Origin: Streptomyces antibioticus
Lineage (GTDB): Bacteria > Actinomycetota > Actinomycetes > Streptomycetales > Streptomycetaceae
Direction of reading: 5' to 3'
Length of the DNA: 64,000 bases
NCBI RefSeq assembly: GCF_002019855.1
Contig: NZ_CM007717.1
Location: forward strand, 3,683,636 to 3,747,635
Part shown: positions 39,341 to 46,968 of the stretch, piece after piece
Position numbering within the stretch: the stretch's first letter is position 1
How the letters are laid out: the number at the start of each line of letters is the position of its first letter
The notes under the pieces: model-generated
The model's input: the letters and a program-made list of their open reading frames with translations, nothing else
Told to the model about the DNA's origin: nothing
Database searches by the model: none
Position numbers and translations under genes: made by a program

Positions 39341-40006
39341 TCAGGTCCGATCGGCCGTTTCAGGTACGAGGCGGCTCGTGAAGCCGTCGGCGCGCAGTCG
39401 CTCGTAAGCGGCTAGAACGTCGTCGGGAACCTCTTGCTCGATCATGAAGCCTTGCCGGGGATACACCATGAGTCGCTGTTGAGCACCGACGAGCATGTCG
39501 ATGACGAGACGCGCGTCCCCGATCGAGTCGACGTAATCGGGGAGCGTCATGGGGGTGGACGCGCTCACCCATTCGATCTCAGGCCAGAGCTTCCGGGCCG
39601 TGGCGTACGCCCGCCGCTCCTCGTACGGCTTACTGACGAGCAGGGCGGACGAGACGGAGATGCGCCGCTCTTCGAGCAGGGCCCGCGAGAAGCGGATGTT
39701 CTCGCCCGTGTTCCGGGCGTTCGGCTCAACGAGGATGACGCTCGCGGGCACACCCAGCTCGACCGCGCGGTCCCGGTAGTGCTCGGCTTCGCCACGGGGC
39801 ATCCGGTCGCGGGTGGTCCGGCTGGTGGCCCCGGTAAAGAGAACGACCGGCGCCATGCCCCGGTGGAAAAGCTCCGCGGTGGCGTCGGCCACCCCGAGGT
39901 CATGGCTGCCGAGTCCGATGGCGACAGAGCATGGGCGCGGCTCATGGCCCATCTGCTGGAAGTCCCAGAGCCGCTGAGCGTCCGCCCATGCCTGAGCCGA
40001 GATCAC
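39341..40006 (-). CDS. YdcF/DUF218 (ElyC/SanA) family protein
   Basis: A 221-residue protein with the DUF218 alpha/beta fold: CSVAIGLGSHDLGVADATAE, MAPVVLFTGATSRTTRD, GEAEHYRDRAVELGVPASVI, the diagnostic VEPNARNTGENIRFSRALL, and LLVSKPYEERRAY. No signal peptide or membrane segment, so it is a soluble cytoplasmic member; the activity of the family is unclear (SAM-binding is reported for YdcF). The GTG start overlaps the GntR stop (GTGA), making a GntR-YdcF operon, a pair often seen in Streptomyces mobile elements. Confidence 0.88.
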   Translation of the reverse strand: MISAQAWADAQRLWDFQQMGHEPRPCSVAIGLGSHDLGVADATAELFHRGMAPVVLFTGATSRTTRDRMPRGEAEHYRDRAVELGVPASVILVEPNARNTGENIRFSRALLEERRISVSSALLVSKPYEERRAYATARKLWPEIEWVSASTPMTLPDYVDSIGDARLVIDMLVGAQQRLMVYPRQGFMIEQEVPDDVLAAYERLRADGFTSRLVPETADRT

Positions 40007-40806
40007 TTGCTCTCGCCCTCCGTTGCTGCCGAGTCGGGGACCTTGAAGTCATATGACCACGCGAAGCGCGATGCCGCGTGGACTCCGACGGCGAACTCTA
40101 CGACCGTGCCGTCCGCCGTGTACGTGGTGCGGTGCAGTTCTACCACCCACTCCCCCGGCGAGAGCTGGAGTAGCTGAGCCTCTTCGGCGGTAGGCACGCG
40201 CGCGAACAGTTCCTCGCGCATGTGGTCGATCTCGTACCCGGCGTCATAGAGGACACGGAAGCCGCCGCCCCGACCGGCCGGGCCCGGGGTCGGGTCGACG
40301 ATGCGCGTGCCTTCCACGTGCTCGGGGCGGTAGTAGCTGGTCAGAGTGTGGGTGGGCTGGGGGCCTTCCTTTACGAGCCGGGCGCGGGCGTAAACGTCCG
40401 CACCCTCGGGAAGCCCGTGGGCTTCGGCCACGGACGCCGGCGCCTTCACTCGGCTGACGCTTTGAGTCTGCTCGTTCCGGCTGTAGGTGCGACCGGACGC
40501 CACGCGGTCCGCGATGAACGCGACCTCGTCGCCGTCCCGCCACTTCGCCTTGTCATACCGGGCGATACCGAGGCGCTGGAGCGGAGACTTCGGGCGCACG
40601 ACGGTGCCGTGACCGCGAGTCATGGTCACCAGGCCCTCGGCTTCAAGCGCCTTGTACGCCCGGTGGACCGTCTCCTTTGAACCTTCGCCCGCCTCCACAA
40701 GCTCCCGGATCTGCGGAAGCTGCTGGCCAGGCTCGTAGTCGCCGTTCCTGATCTGCTGGCCGAAGCGGTCGGCTAGGTCCCGCCACTTCGGGGCTTTCGG
40801 TGCCAC
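40003..40806 (-). CDS. GntR/HutC family regulator (KorSA-like) of the element
   Basis: A 267-residue repressor. The N-terminal GntR winged helix is at about 8-72 (ADRFGQQIRNGDYEPGQQLP, QIRELVEAGEGSKETVHRAY, EAEGLVTMTRGHGTVVRP) and the C-terminal UTRA ligand domain at about 115-260 (EAHGLPEGADVYARARLVKE, SPGEWVVELHRTTYTADGTV). GTG 40806 was chosen for its GAGGAG at good spacing; the longer open frame runs through the operators. KorSA-type GntR proteins repress AICE transfer/replication genes and themselves. Three CTAGGAC palindromes lie directly upstream. Confidence 0.91.
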   Translation of the reverse strand: MAPKAPKWRDLADRFGQQIRNGDYEPGQQLPQIRELVEAGEGSKETVHRAYKALEAEGLVTMTRGHGTVVRPKSPLQRLGIARYDKAKWRDGDEVAFIADRVASGRTYSRNEQTQSVSRVKAPASVAEAHGLPEGADVYARARLVKEGPQPTHTLTSYYRPEHVEGTRIVDPTPGPAGRGGGFRVLYDAGYEIDHMREELFARVPTAEEAQLLQLSPGEWVVELHRTTYTADGTVVEFAVGVHAASRFAWSYDFKVPDSAATEGESK

Positions 40807-40841
40807 GCAGAACTCCTCTCGACACCTCCCAGTGAAGCACA

Positions 40842-40915
40842 CAGTCCTAGGACTGTTGACAGTCCTAGGACTGCGGTGCATTCTCATCTCAGGCCGGTCG
40901 CTGTCCTAGGACAGC
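40842..40915. promoter_or_regulatory. Triple GntR operator array
   Basis: CAGTCCTAGGACTG occurs at 40,842-40,855 and again at 40,860-40,873 (18 bp centre to centre). The variant GCTGTCCTAGGACAGC lies at 40,900-40,915. All share the palindromic core GTCCTAGGAC. They sit just upstream of the GntR gene and upstream of the rightward transfer operon. Confidence 0.87.
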
Positions 40916-41215
40916 GAGTCGGAGGGGTCTTCTTTGGGCTGTCTCCGTGGCTTGTCGGTTCGGGATAGCTCGTGCAGTTGGGGCCCTGAGCTGGTCGTTC
41001 TTTGAGAACTCAACAGGGAGTCAAGTTCGACGGGGCCGAGTCCCCGTCCCCGTGACGGCCGGGTGAGGACCGTCGACGGCCGCTCGCGGTCGTTCTGCTG
41101 GCGTCGAGCAGTGCGAATGGGGCGCCCCGACACCTTCGAGGCTCGGGACCGGACGGCCGTGGCAACGACGCCGGTGAAGTCCTCGGATTCCCTTCGTCTC
41201 CGATCGGAGGTCCTC
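40916..41215. promoter_or_regulatory. Leader region of the rightward element operon
   Basis: 300 bp between the operator array and the first rightward small ORF. No convincing gene on either strand. It probably contains the rightward promoter; an AT-richer stretch TTCTTTGAGAACTCAACAGG lies near 41,000-41,019. Confidence 0.45.
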
Positions 41216-41305
41216 ATGACCCGGCGAAGACCTTTGGGGCCGTCCCGCTGGACCGACGCGACGGCATCCCCAGCGCGTCACCCGACCGCTTCTGCCGCGC
41301 AGTGA
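41216..41305 (+). CDS. Small basic peptide ORF (29 aa)
   Basis: ATG 41216 with CGGAGG 5 nt upstream, coding for MTRRRPLGPSRWTDATASPA and nine more residues before TGA. The strong Shine-Dalgarno and its position in the leader of the transfer operon suggest it is translated, possibly as a leader peptide. Homology unknown. Confidence 0.4.
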   Translation: MTRRRPLGPSRWTDATASPARHPTASAAQ

Positions 41306-41407
41306 ATACGGCGGCCGGTTGCCTGCCTCGCCCATCCGGGCCCGCGTGCTGCGCGGGGCTGTACGGGCGAGGTCGAAGGGAGCCGGATGTTCCGACTTCT
41401 ACGGCGC

Positions 41408-41437
41408 GCGGTCCCGGTGCTGGAACACCGGGACCGC
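41408..41437 (+). promoter_or_regulatory. Strong leader hairpin before the element operon
   Basis: GCGGTCCCGGTG and CACCGGGACCGC form a perfect 12 bp stem with a 6 nt loop, 39 bp before the start of the DUF6284-like gene. It is a possible attenuator or mRNA-stability element. Confidence 0.6.
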
Positions 41438-41476
41438 TGTTCGGGCCGTTCAACCCTGCGAGAGGAACACGACCCA

Positions 41477-41746
41477 ATGAAGCACATCGTCACTGTTCAG
41501 AACGTTGTTACCGCATTCGCCGACTGGATGGATCCGACGGCTGCGGAGCTGGACGCGATCGAGCTGGAGTCGCCCGTCGTCCTGGCGGAGGTCGACCTGT
41601 TGGACGCACAGATCAAGGCCATGGACCGGCCGGTGAACGAGGTCGACGGCCGCCGTATCCGCCGGGCCCGGAACCGGGTGCTGGCCGCGCGGCGGGACGT
41701 GGCCAACCGCACCGTCGGGGAGATGCTGCCGGGCGGTGCCGCGTGA
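41477..41746 (+). CDS. Small AICE protein (DUF6284-like)
   Basis: An 89-residue acidic-then-basic protein (MKHIVTVQNVVTAFADWMDP, ELDAIELESPVVLAEVDLLD, RRIRRARNRVLAARRDVANR). It is predicted mostly helical. Proteins of this kind recur as the first gene of Streptomyces AICE transfer operons and I recall them as DUF6284; function unknown. ATG 41477 follows AGAGGA; the open frame upstream to 41387 runs through the hairpin and is unlikely. Its stop overlaps the next GTG (GTGA). Confidence 0.78.
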   Translation: MKHIVTVQNVVTAFADWMDPTAAELDAIELESPVVLAEVDLLDAQIKAMDRPVNEVDGRRIRRARNRVLAARRDVANRTVGEMLPGGAA

Positions 41747-42192
41747 GCGCCCCGAACACGAAGCTGACCGCCGCGCATGCTGAGGTGAAGGCGGAGATCA
41801 CGCGGACAGACACCAAGACCGGGCTGTTGCTCGCGTTCGTCGGCGCGGTGCTGGCCGGCACGTGGACCGTGGCCCGTGACCTGCCCCTGAACCTCCCCGC
41901 CTACGTCGCGGGCGGGGTGGGGGTGGCTCTGCTGGTCGCGGCGGCCGGTCTGCTGCTGCGGTCGACCCGCCCGAACCTGCGCGGTCGGCACGGTTTCCCT
42001 CTGTGGGCCACCCTGACCGCCGACAAGATCACCACCACCGTCAACAGCGGAGATCTCGCGGCGGACGTCGCCGGACTGTCCCGGCTCGCGGTGGTGAAGT
42101 TCACCGCCCTGCGCCGCGCGGTCGACCTCACCATGACCGGCGGCGCCCTGCTCATCCTCGCCGCCCTGCTCGCGGCGGGAGGTGCGCTGTGA
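41743..42192 (+). CDS. PycTM-like (Pycsar effector, DUF5706-type) membrane protein
   Basis: A 149-residue protein. The N-terminal soluble helix leads into TRTDTKTGLLLAFVGAVLAG, the (A/S)DTKA-LL-FVG hallmark of DUF5706/PycTM proteins. Two N-terminal membrane segments (about 24-42 and 50-68) are followed by a soluble region (ADKITTTVNSGDLAADVAGL, SRLAVVKFTALRRAVDLT) and a C-terminal membrane segment (MTGGALLILAALLAAGGAL). In Pycsar defence, PycTM senses a cyclic pyrimidine nucleotide and permeabilises the membrane. No PycC cyclase is in the window, so it may be an orphan effector or may have been recruited to conjugation. It overlaps both neighbours by 4 bp (GTGA), so it is fully coupled in the tra operon. 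Confidence 0.68.
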   Translation: MSAPNTKLTAAHAEVKAEITRTDTKTGLLLAFVGAVLAGTWTVARDLPLNLPAYVAGGVGVALLVAAAGLLLRSTRPNLRGRHGFPLWATLTADKITTTVNSGDLAADVAGLSRLAVVKFTALRRAVDLTMTGGALLILAALLAAGGAL

Positions 42193-43073
42193 AGGCCCGG
42201 ACCGTTCTTCCCGCCGTCGCGATGACGGCGGTGTCCATGGTGCTCACCCTCGCCGTCGTGGTGATGTGGCTGGGCACCGTGATGCCGTGGCCCGTCGCCC
42301 TGGTCGTCGGTCTCGGCATCGACGGCGGATGGCTCGCCACCCTCGCCTACGAGCGCCGGTTGGCCGCGCAGGGCGACCACAGCCGCGCGGTGACCGCCGT
42401 CGGCTGGACGTTCGGCCTGATCGCCACCGGCGTGCTGGTCTCCCACGCCGCGACCGCCGACCAGTCGCGCGGCGCCTGGCTGGCCGTGGCGTGGCTCCCG
42501 GTCGCGGCCAAAGCCCTGTGGCTGGTCCACGGGCTGTGGGAGCGCACCGCGCTCACCCCAGTCGCGCTGGACGCCATCGCGGGAATCCAGCAGGAAGCCC
42601 GCGACGAGGCGGCCGTGGCCCGCGCCCGGCTGCGCGCCGAAGCGACCACCGAGGAGACCCGGCTGACGGCCGTGACGCAAGCCGGGGCACGCGTCGCACG
42701 CGTCCAGGCCAGGACCGCCGAAACCCTCGCCGAAGCCTGGTCGACCTTGGAGACGGCGCGGCGCGGTGAAGACACCGGCAGAGCGCTGACCAGCGTGACG
42801 ACCCGCGTCACACCCGACGTCACACCCACGTGGGAACTGCCCGTGTGGGGCCCCACAGAGCCGGTTGCCGCGCTCCCGCCGGGCGACGGCAACGCCCTCT
42901 CCGACACGGCGCTTGACGTGCTGGTCGACGAGATCCGTCACAGCGAAACCCCGGCTCTGTCCTACCGCGAGATGGCCATCCGCTTCCGCACGTCCGGCCA
43001 CTCCGCATCCGAGATGCGCCTGCGCGCCGCGTGGAAGCGCGTCGTGGCCCACCCCTCCCGCTCCGCACCGTGA
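42189..43073 (+). CDS. SpdB/DUF2637-like membrane protein, plasmid spread
   Basis: A 294-residue protein with four membrane helices in the first ~120 residues (VAMTAVSMVLTLAVVVMWLG, WPVALVVGLGIDGGWLATLA, VGWTFGLIATGVLVSHA, AWLAVAWLPVAAKALWLVHG), then a Glu/Arg-rich coiled coil (about 135-190) and a C-terminal helix-turn-helix-like region (ALSYREMAIRFRTSGHSASE). This layout matches SpdB-type spread proteins that work with TraB to move plasmid DNA along mycelium. GTGA overlap with the PycTM-like gene upstream. Confidence 0.8.
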   Translation: MKARTVLPAVAMTAVSMVLTLAVVVMWLGTVMPWPVALVVGLGIDGGWLATLAYERRLAAQGDHSRAVTAVGWTFGLIATGVLVSHAATADQSRGAWLAVAWLPVAAKALWLVHGLWERTALTPVALDAIAGIQQEARDEAAVARARLRAEATTEETRLTAVTQAGARVARVQARTAETLAEAWSTLETARRGEDTGRALTSVTTRVTPDVTPTWELPVWGPTEPVAALPPGDGNALSDTALDVLVDEIRHSETPALSYREMAIRFRTSGHSASEMRLRAAWKRVVAHPSRSAP

Positions 43074-43095
43074 CTGTCTGAGGAGTCCTCAAATC

Positions 43096-43413
43096 ATGGG
43101 CAAGCCCGACACCCGCAGCATCGACCGAGAGATCACCAAGACGAACCGCAAGCTGGAAGCGGTCCGCCGGGGCGAGATGTGGCCCCTGAACAGTTCCGAG
43201 CGCCGCGCCGTCCTCGGGGCGCTCACCGGGGGCTCGTACCGGGTCCTGCGCGGCAAGAGCGCCACCCGGCAGGAGAACCGGCTGGAGTCCGTCTCGGAGC
43301 AGGCGGTCACCCGGCTGACGGCCGAGATCACCGCGCTGCACATGGAGCGGCAGCGGATCGTGCGCGAGTACGCCGCCGCCAAGGCCGCCAAGAAGGCGTC
43401 CCGGTGGTGGTGA
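43096..43413 (+). CDS. Small helical AICE protein, unknown function
   Basis: A 105-residue, strongly basic, mainly helical protein (SIDREITKTNRKLEAVRRGE, ERRAVLGALTGGSYRVLRGK, TAEITALHMERQRIVREYAA, ending KKASRWW). Possibly DNA or RNA binding by charge. ATG 43096 follows AGGAG. It lies between the SpdB-like gene and traB. Confidence 0.78.
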   Translation: MGKPDTRSIDREITKTNRKLEAVRRGEMWPLNSSERRAVLGALTGGSYRVLRGKSATRQENRLESVSEQAVTRLTAEITALHMERQRIVREYAAAKAAKKASRWW

Positions 43414-43486
43414 ACACGCGCCCCCAGGGCGGCCGTTGCCCGGCCGCGCACCCGGAAGACCCACCCCGTGCAGCGGTGGGGCCGTG

Positions 43487-43723
43487 GTGACCGTGCTGGA
43501 CCGCGCGAACGCCGGCGCGGACGGCTGCGAGCACCACGCCGCCCGCATGCTCGCCTCCCTCGACGGCGGACGCGTCTACGCCCTCCCGCACGCCGCCCCT
43601 GGCACCGCCATCCGCGTGTTCAAGGCCGCCGACGGCACCCGCCCCTTCTGCTGGCTGGACGGCCCACGTACCAAGCCGTCTCAGCTCAGCCGCGCGGAGA
43701 ACCGCGCCCGCCACAGCGGCTGA
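43487..43723 (+). CDS. Small hypothetical protein upstream of traB
   Basis: A 78-residue protein (VTVLDRANAGADGCEHHAAR, MLASLDGGRVYALPHAAPGT, AIRVFKAADGTRPFCWLDGP). Family unknown. Adjacent GTG codons at 43484 and 43487 are both possible starts, with GTGGGG upstream. It fits the operon without large gaps. Confidence 0.6.
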   Translation: MTVLDRANAGADGCEHHAARMLASLDGGRVYALPHAAPGTAIRVFKAADGTRPFCWLDGPRTKPSQLSRAENRARHSG

Positions 43724-43816
43724 CCCTCACCCCGTCCCGCCTGGCCCTGGTTGCCGGGCGGGGCGCCCCTCGCCGACTTCCCGCCCCGCATCGGGGCAGT
43801 CAGGAGTGCTCCCGTC

Positions 43817-45931
43817 ATGGGTGACACCGTCGTCCACCTGCACAAGAACACCGACCCGTCCGCCGAACCGGCCGCCGTGACCACCCTGACCGTGGTCCCC
43901 GACCCTGCCCCGCCCGCCCCGGTCCCGCTGTGGGTGCGCTCCGGGCGCGCGGTGAAGACGGCGGTCACGCACGAGCGCACCCGCACTGCCGCGCGTGCCG
44001 CCGCCCGGCACAGCCTCTACACCCTCAACGGCGGGCGGATCGTGGCCCGTCGCACGTGGGACGGCCGTACCGGGTCCCGCTACGAGCGGATGATCCGCGC
44101 GGCGGAAGCCGCCGGGAACCTGGAAGCGGCCGAGGAGTGGGAGGAGCGGTTGCAGCGCTTCCGTGCCGCACGCCACCACCGCCGCATGGACCTGCTCCAC
44201 TCCCCGGTGGAGGCCGCGAAGGGTGTGGCCGTCGGCACCGGCATGAGCATCGGTGTCCTGGTCGCCCTCGGCGTCATCATGGCCATAAACACCGGCTACG
44301 TCGGCGACGTGATCACCCCGCTGTCGGCGACCATCGACTTCATCGCCCTGCTCATCCGGATCGTGCAGGTCGTCTGGGGTCCCGCGCTCACGATCGGCCC
44401 CTTCCTGGCCCTGCTCGCCCTGTGGTCGGTCGGCCGCAAGCAGCAGGCCGCCCCCAACTGGGCACTCCCGGCGAACGTCCGCAACGGCGAGGGTGAGCCG
44501 ATCACGCCGTCCATCGTGGTCAAGGCCCTGCGCGACCTCGGCGTTCCCGCCCTGGCGCGAGCCATCAAGGAGATGGGCGACGCCGGCGCGTCCATGCTCG
44601 GACCGATCACCATCGCCGGATGCGGTGTCGAGGTCGACGTAACCCTTCCCTCCGGGGTGTCGACCAACGAGGTGCAGAACAAGCGCCGCAAGCTTGCCGA
44701 GAACCTGACCCGGCACGAACACGAGGTGTTCATCACCATCCCCACAGCCGCGCGCACCGTGCGGCTGTGGATCGCGGACTCGGGGGCGCTGGATGAGCCG
44801 ATCGGCCCGTCGTCGCTGGTCAGCGACGACACGATGACCGCCGACTACGCCAAGGGCAAGGCACCCTGGGGTCAGGACCTGCGCGGGGACACTGCCGCGC
44901 TGAGCCTGTACCAGCGCCACCTGCTCATCACCGGCCTGTCGAACCAGGGCAAGACCGTGGCCCTGCGCTCCCTGGCTCTGTGGCTGTCGCTGGACAAGTC
45001 GGTGCAGTTCCTCATGGGTGACCTCAAGGGCGTGGGCGACTGGGCCATGTTCGACGGGCTCGCCACGACCCTGATCCAGGGTCCGACGGATGAGCACGTG
45101 ATCCAGGTGACCGAGATGGTCGAGGGCGCCGTCGACGAGATGAACCGCCGTATCCAGGCGCCGCCCGGCACCGTGTTCCCGCCGCTGATCGTGCTGGTCG
45201 ACGAAGCGCAGGTGGCGTTCATGTGCCCGGCCAAGGATGAGGACAAGCGCCCCTATGGCGGGTCCAAGGCCAACTCCCGGTACTTCATGGCCGTCCGGAA
45301 GATCCACAACCAGGGGCGGGCCGTGAACGTGCTGATGTGGCAGGGAACCCAGGACCCGACCAACGAGAACCTGCCCAAGCTGGTCCGCGAGGGCGCCCAC
45401 ACCCGCGCCTCCCTCGCCCTGGGCACCGAGTCGCAGGCCCGCATGGCACTCGGGGACAAGGCCGTCGACGGCGGGGCGGCGCCAAACCTGCTGCGTCCGG
45501 GCCTGGACCGGGGAACCCTGGTCGTCGCGTCCGACGGCATCACCATCCCGGCCGGACAGTCGTCCATCACGGTCCGCACGCACTACATCGACGACGACGC
45601 CGCCGAGGCCATCACCGACCGTGCCAAGGCCCTGCGCGACGGCGTGACCACCCTGCACGCCATCGAGCTGGGCGAAGAACACGACCCGCTCACCGACATC
45701 GCCGCCGTCGTCGGCGACGCGCCCCGCGTGCGGACGAAGGATGTGCTGGCGCGGCTCGCCACGCGCAACGCGGACGCCTACGGCGGCTGGTCGTTCATCG
45801 ACCTCAAGCGCGTCCTGGACGACGCCGGCGCGGAGCCGTACAAGTCCGACGGCGTGATGGTCGTCGCCCGTGACCGCGTTGCCAGCGCCCTCGCCAACCG
45901 CGACAGCGAGGGTTCCGCTTCCGTCGACTGA
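43817..45931 (+). CDS. traB: FtsK/SpoIIIE-like conjugative DNA translocase TraB
   Basis: A 704-residue motor that transfers double-stranded plasmid DNA between mycelia, the only protein strictly needed for Streptomyces conjugation. The N-terminal region is soluble, with membrane segments at about 135-157 (AVGTGMSIGVLVALGVIMAI) and about 175-210 (TIDFIALLIRIVQVVWGPAL, TIGPFLALLALWSVG). The ATPase domain has Walker A GLSNQGKT at residues ~373-380 and Walker B LIVLVDEAQ with D~462/E~463. The C-terminal ~75 residues (VRTKDVLARLATRNADAYGG ...) form a winged-helix-like clt-recognition domain. ATG 43817 follows AGGAG. A cluster of octamer repeats follows the gene. Confidence 0.94.
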   Translation: MGDTVVHLHKNTDPSAEPAAVTTLTVVPDPAPPAPVPLWVRSGRAVKTAVTHERTRTAARAAARHSLYTLNGGRIVARRTWDGRTGSRYERMIRAAEAAGNLEAAEEWEERLQRFRAARHHRRMDLLHSPVEAAKGVAVGTGMSIGVLVALGVIMAINTGYVGDVITPLSATIDFIALLIRIVQVVWGPALTIGPFLALLALWSVGRKQQAAPNWALPANVRNGEGEPITPSIVVKALRDLGVPALARAIKEMGDAGASMLGPITIAGCGVEVDVTLPSGVSTNEVQNKRRKLAENLTRHEHEVFITIPTAARTVRLWIADSGALDEPIGPSSLVSDDTMTADYAKGKAPWGQDLRGDTAALSLYQRHLLITGLSNQGKTVALRSLALWLSLDKSVQFLMGDLKGVGDWAMFDGLATTLIQGPTDEHVIQVTEMVEGAVDEMNRRIQAPPGTVFPPLIVLVDEAQVAFMCPAKDEDKRPYGGSKANSRYFMAVRKIHNQGRAVNVLMWQGTQDPTNENLPKLVREGAHTRASLALGTESQARMALGDKAVDGGAAPNLLRPGLDRGTLVVASDGITIPAGQSSITVRTHYIDDDAAEAITDRAKALRDGVTTLHAIELGEEHDPLTDIAAVVGDAPRVRTKDVLARLATRNADAYGGWSFIDLKRVLDDAGAEPYKSDGVMVVARDRVASALANRDSEGSASVD

Positions 45932-45934
45932 AGG

Positions 45935-46114
45935 CAGGGAGCCGACCCCCGAACGGTCAGGGAGGCAGGGAGGACTCCCTGAACGCCTCCCTGGCCCGCT
46001 TCCATCGCCCTGACCTGCACGAATGATCGTTCAGGGAGTCAGGGAGGCGCGCAGGCCAGACCCCTCAAACACCCCTCCGCACGCCACCCCGAAGGGGGTG
46101 TCTCCGCCTCCCTG
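45935..46114. other. Candidate clt (transfer origin) with CAGGGAGG octamer cluster
   Basis: Eight copies of CAGGGAG(G) or its complement in 180 bp right after traB: plus-strand copies at 45,935, 45,958, 45,966, 46,032 and 46,040; minus-strand copies at 45,975, 45,986 and 46,107. 45,958 and 45,966 are adjacent octamers in tandem. Streptomyces clt loci contain short TraB-recognition repeats (8 bp TRS) near traB, so this is the best candidate here. Confidence 0.65.
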
Positions 46115-46138
46115 GCCACGCGCCGGAAGGGATTCCGC

Positions 46139-46606
46139 ATGTACCCCGAGCACACCGACCGGACGCCCGCCGTAGGGGCCCCGGAAGTCCACCAGCCCAC
46201 CCCCATCACCCCCGCCGCGCCGTACCCGGTGCCCCTCGTTCCCGTCCAGCCGCACGCCGTGCCGACGGTCGCGAGCGTCGTCCTCCCGGACGGCCGCGTC
46301 GTCACCGGCTACACCATCACCCCCGCGCAGCCCGAACCGGTCGTCGCCAAACCGGCCGTCTCGCGTGCGGCGGTGAACGTCGCCCTCGGGGGCGTCGGGT
46401 TCCTCGCCGTGTGCGGCGGACTGCTCCTGCTGACCACGTTCATCACCGCGCTCACGGCGCTCATCACCCAGCTCATCACCCTCGCCGCCGTCGTCTTCGG
46501 CGGATGGATCGCCGTCCAGGTCTTCAGCGCACGCGGCCACGGCGAGGGCGGGACCACGGTCAACATCCGCAAGGCCGTCTTCAAGCGCAACCAATTCCAC
46601 GGCTGA
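46139..46606 (+). CDS. SpdD-like mobile element membrane protein
   Basis: A 155-residue protein with a Pro-rich N-terminus (~80 residues; HQPTPITPAAPYPVPLVPVQ), two adjacent membrane segments (NVALGGVGFLAVCGGLLLLT and ALITQLITLAAVVFGGWIAV) and a short basic C-terminus (NIRKAVFKRNQFHG). This is the SpdD-type layout found next to traB in Streptomyces plasmids. The start follows the candidate clt region; no strong Shine-Dalgarno other than GGAAGGGA about 6 nt upstream. Confidence 0.75.
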   Translation: MYPEHTDRTPAVGAPEVHQPTPITPAAPYPVPLVPVQPHAVPTVASVVLPDGRVVTGYTITPAQPEPVVAKPAVSRAAVNVALGGVGFLAVCGGLLLLTTFITALTALITQLITLAAVVFGGWIAVQVFSARGHGEGGTTVNIRKAVFKRNQFHG

Positions 46607-46619
46607 CAGGGAGCCCCGT

Positions 46620-46883
46620 GTGTTCAGCGAGATCGGATGGACGGTCCGCTTCCTGGCCGACGCCGCGTGCTACAGCGAGTTGGACCGTGAGTTCTACCTG
46701 CGCAAGGCCGCCTTGCTCGACCGCATCGCCCTGCTCGACGACCTCGGCCACGCGGACGGCAACGCCACCGAGACCGCGTACGCGGCGGCCGTGTTCCTGC
46801 TCGACATGGACCAGCCCGGCCTCATCTGCGACCCGCGCGCCTACGTCCGTCGGCAGTGCGTCTACTGGGCCAGGAACAACTAG
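46620..46883 (+). CDS. Small conserved AICE protein, unknown function
   Basis: An 87-residue acidic helical protein (MFSEIGWTVRFLADAACYSE, LDREFYLRKAALLDRIALLD, TAYAAAVFLLDMDQPGLICD). GTG 46620 is preceded by CAGGGAG. It lies 13 bp after the SpdD-like gene. Function unknown. Confidence 0.78.
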   Translation: MFSEIGWTVRFLADAACYSELDREFYLRKAALLDRIALLDDLGHADGNATETAYAAAVFLLDMDQPGLICDPRAYVRRQCVYWARNN

Positions 46884-46887
46884 CTAC

Positions 46888-46968
46888 GCCAGGGGCGGCC
46901 CCCGTCTCGCCAAAGTCCGGGGCCGCCCCTGCCAACCAACACCCTTCGAGGAACTGGAGACCCCCAGC
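46888..46968 (+). repeat. Duplicated leader A upstream of the cytosine methyltransferase
   Basis: An ~81 bp leader, nearly identical to 48,205-48,283. Both contain a GC hairpin (CAGGGGCGGCC with its complement GGCCGCCCCTG around CTCGCCAAAGTCC), then ACCCTTCGAGGAACTGGAGA and CAGC before ATG. The shared block carries the ribosome-binding site. Confidence 0.88.

Noticed and set aside
40906..41217. Minus-strand ORF of 103 codons in the leader of the element
   Set aside because: Arg/Ser-rich, no ribosome-binding site, and it overlaps the operator region. More likely non-coding control sequence.
41743..42192. A complete Pycsar system
   Set aside because: No uridylate/cytidylate cyclase gene lies near the effector-like gene, so only an orphan effector-like protein can be claimed.
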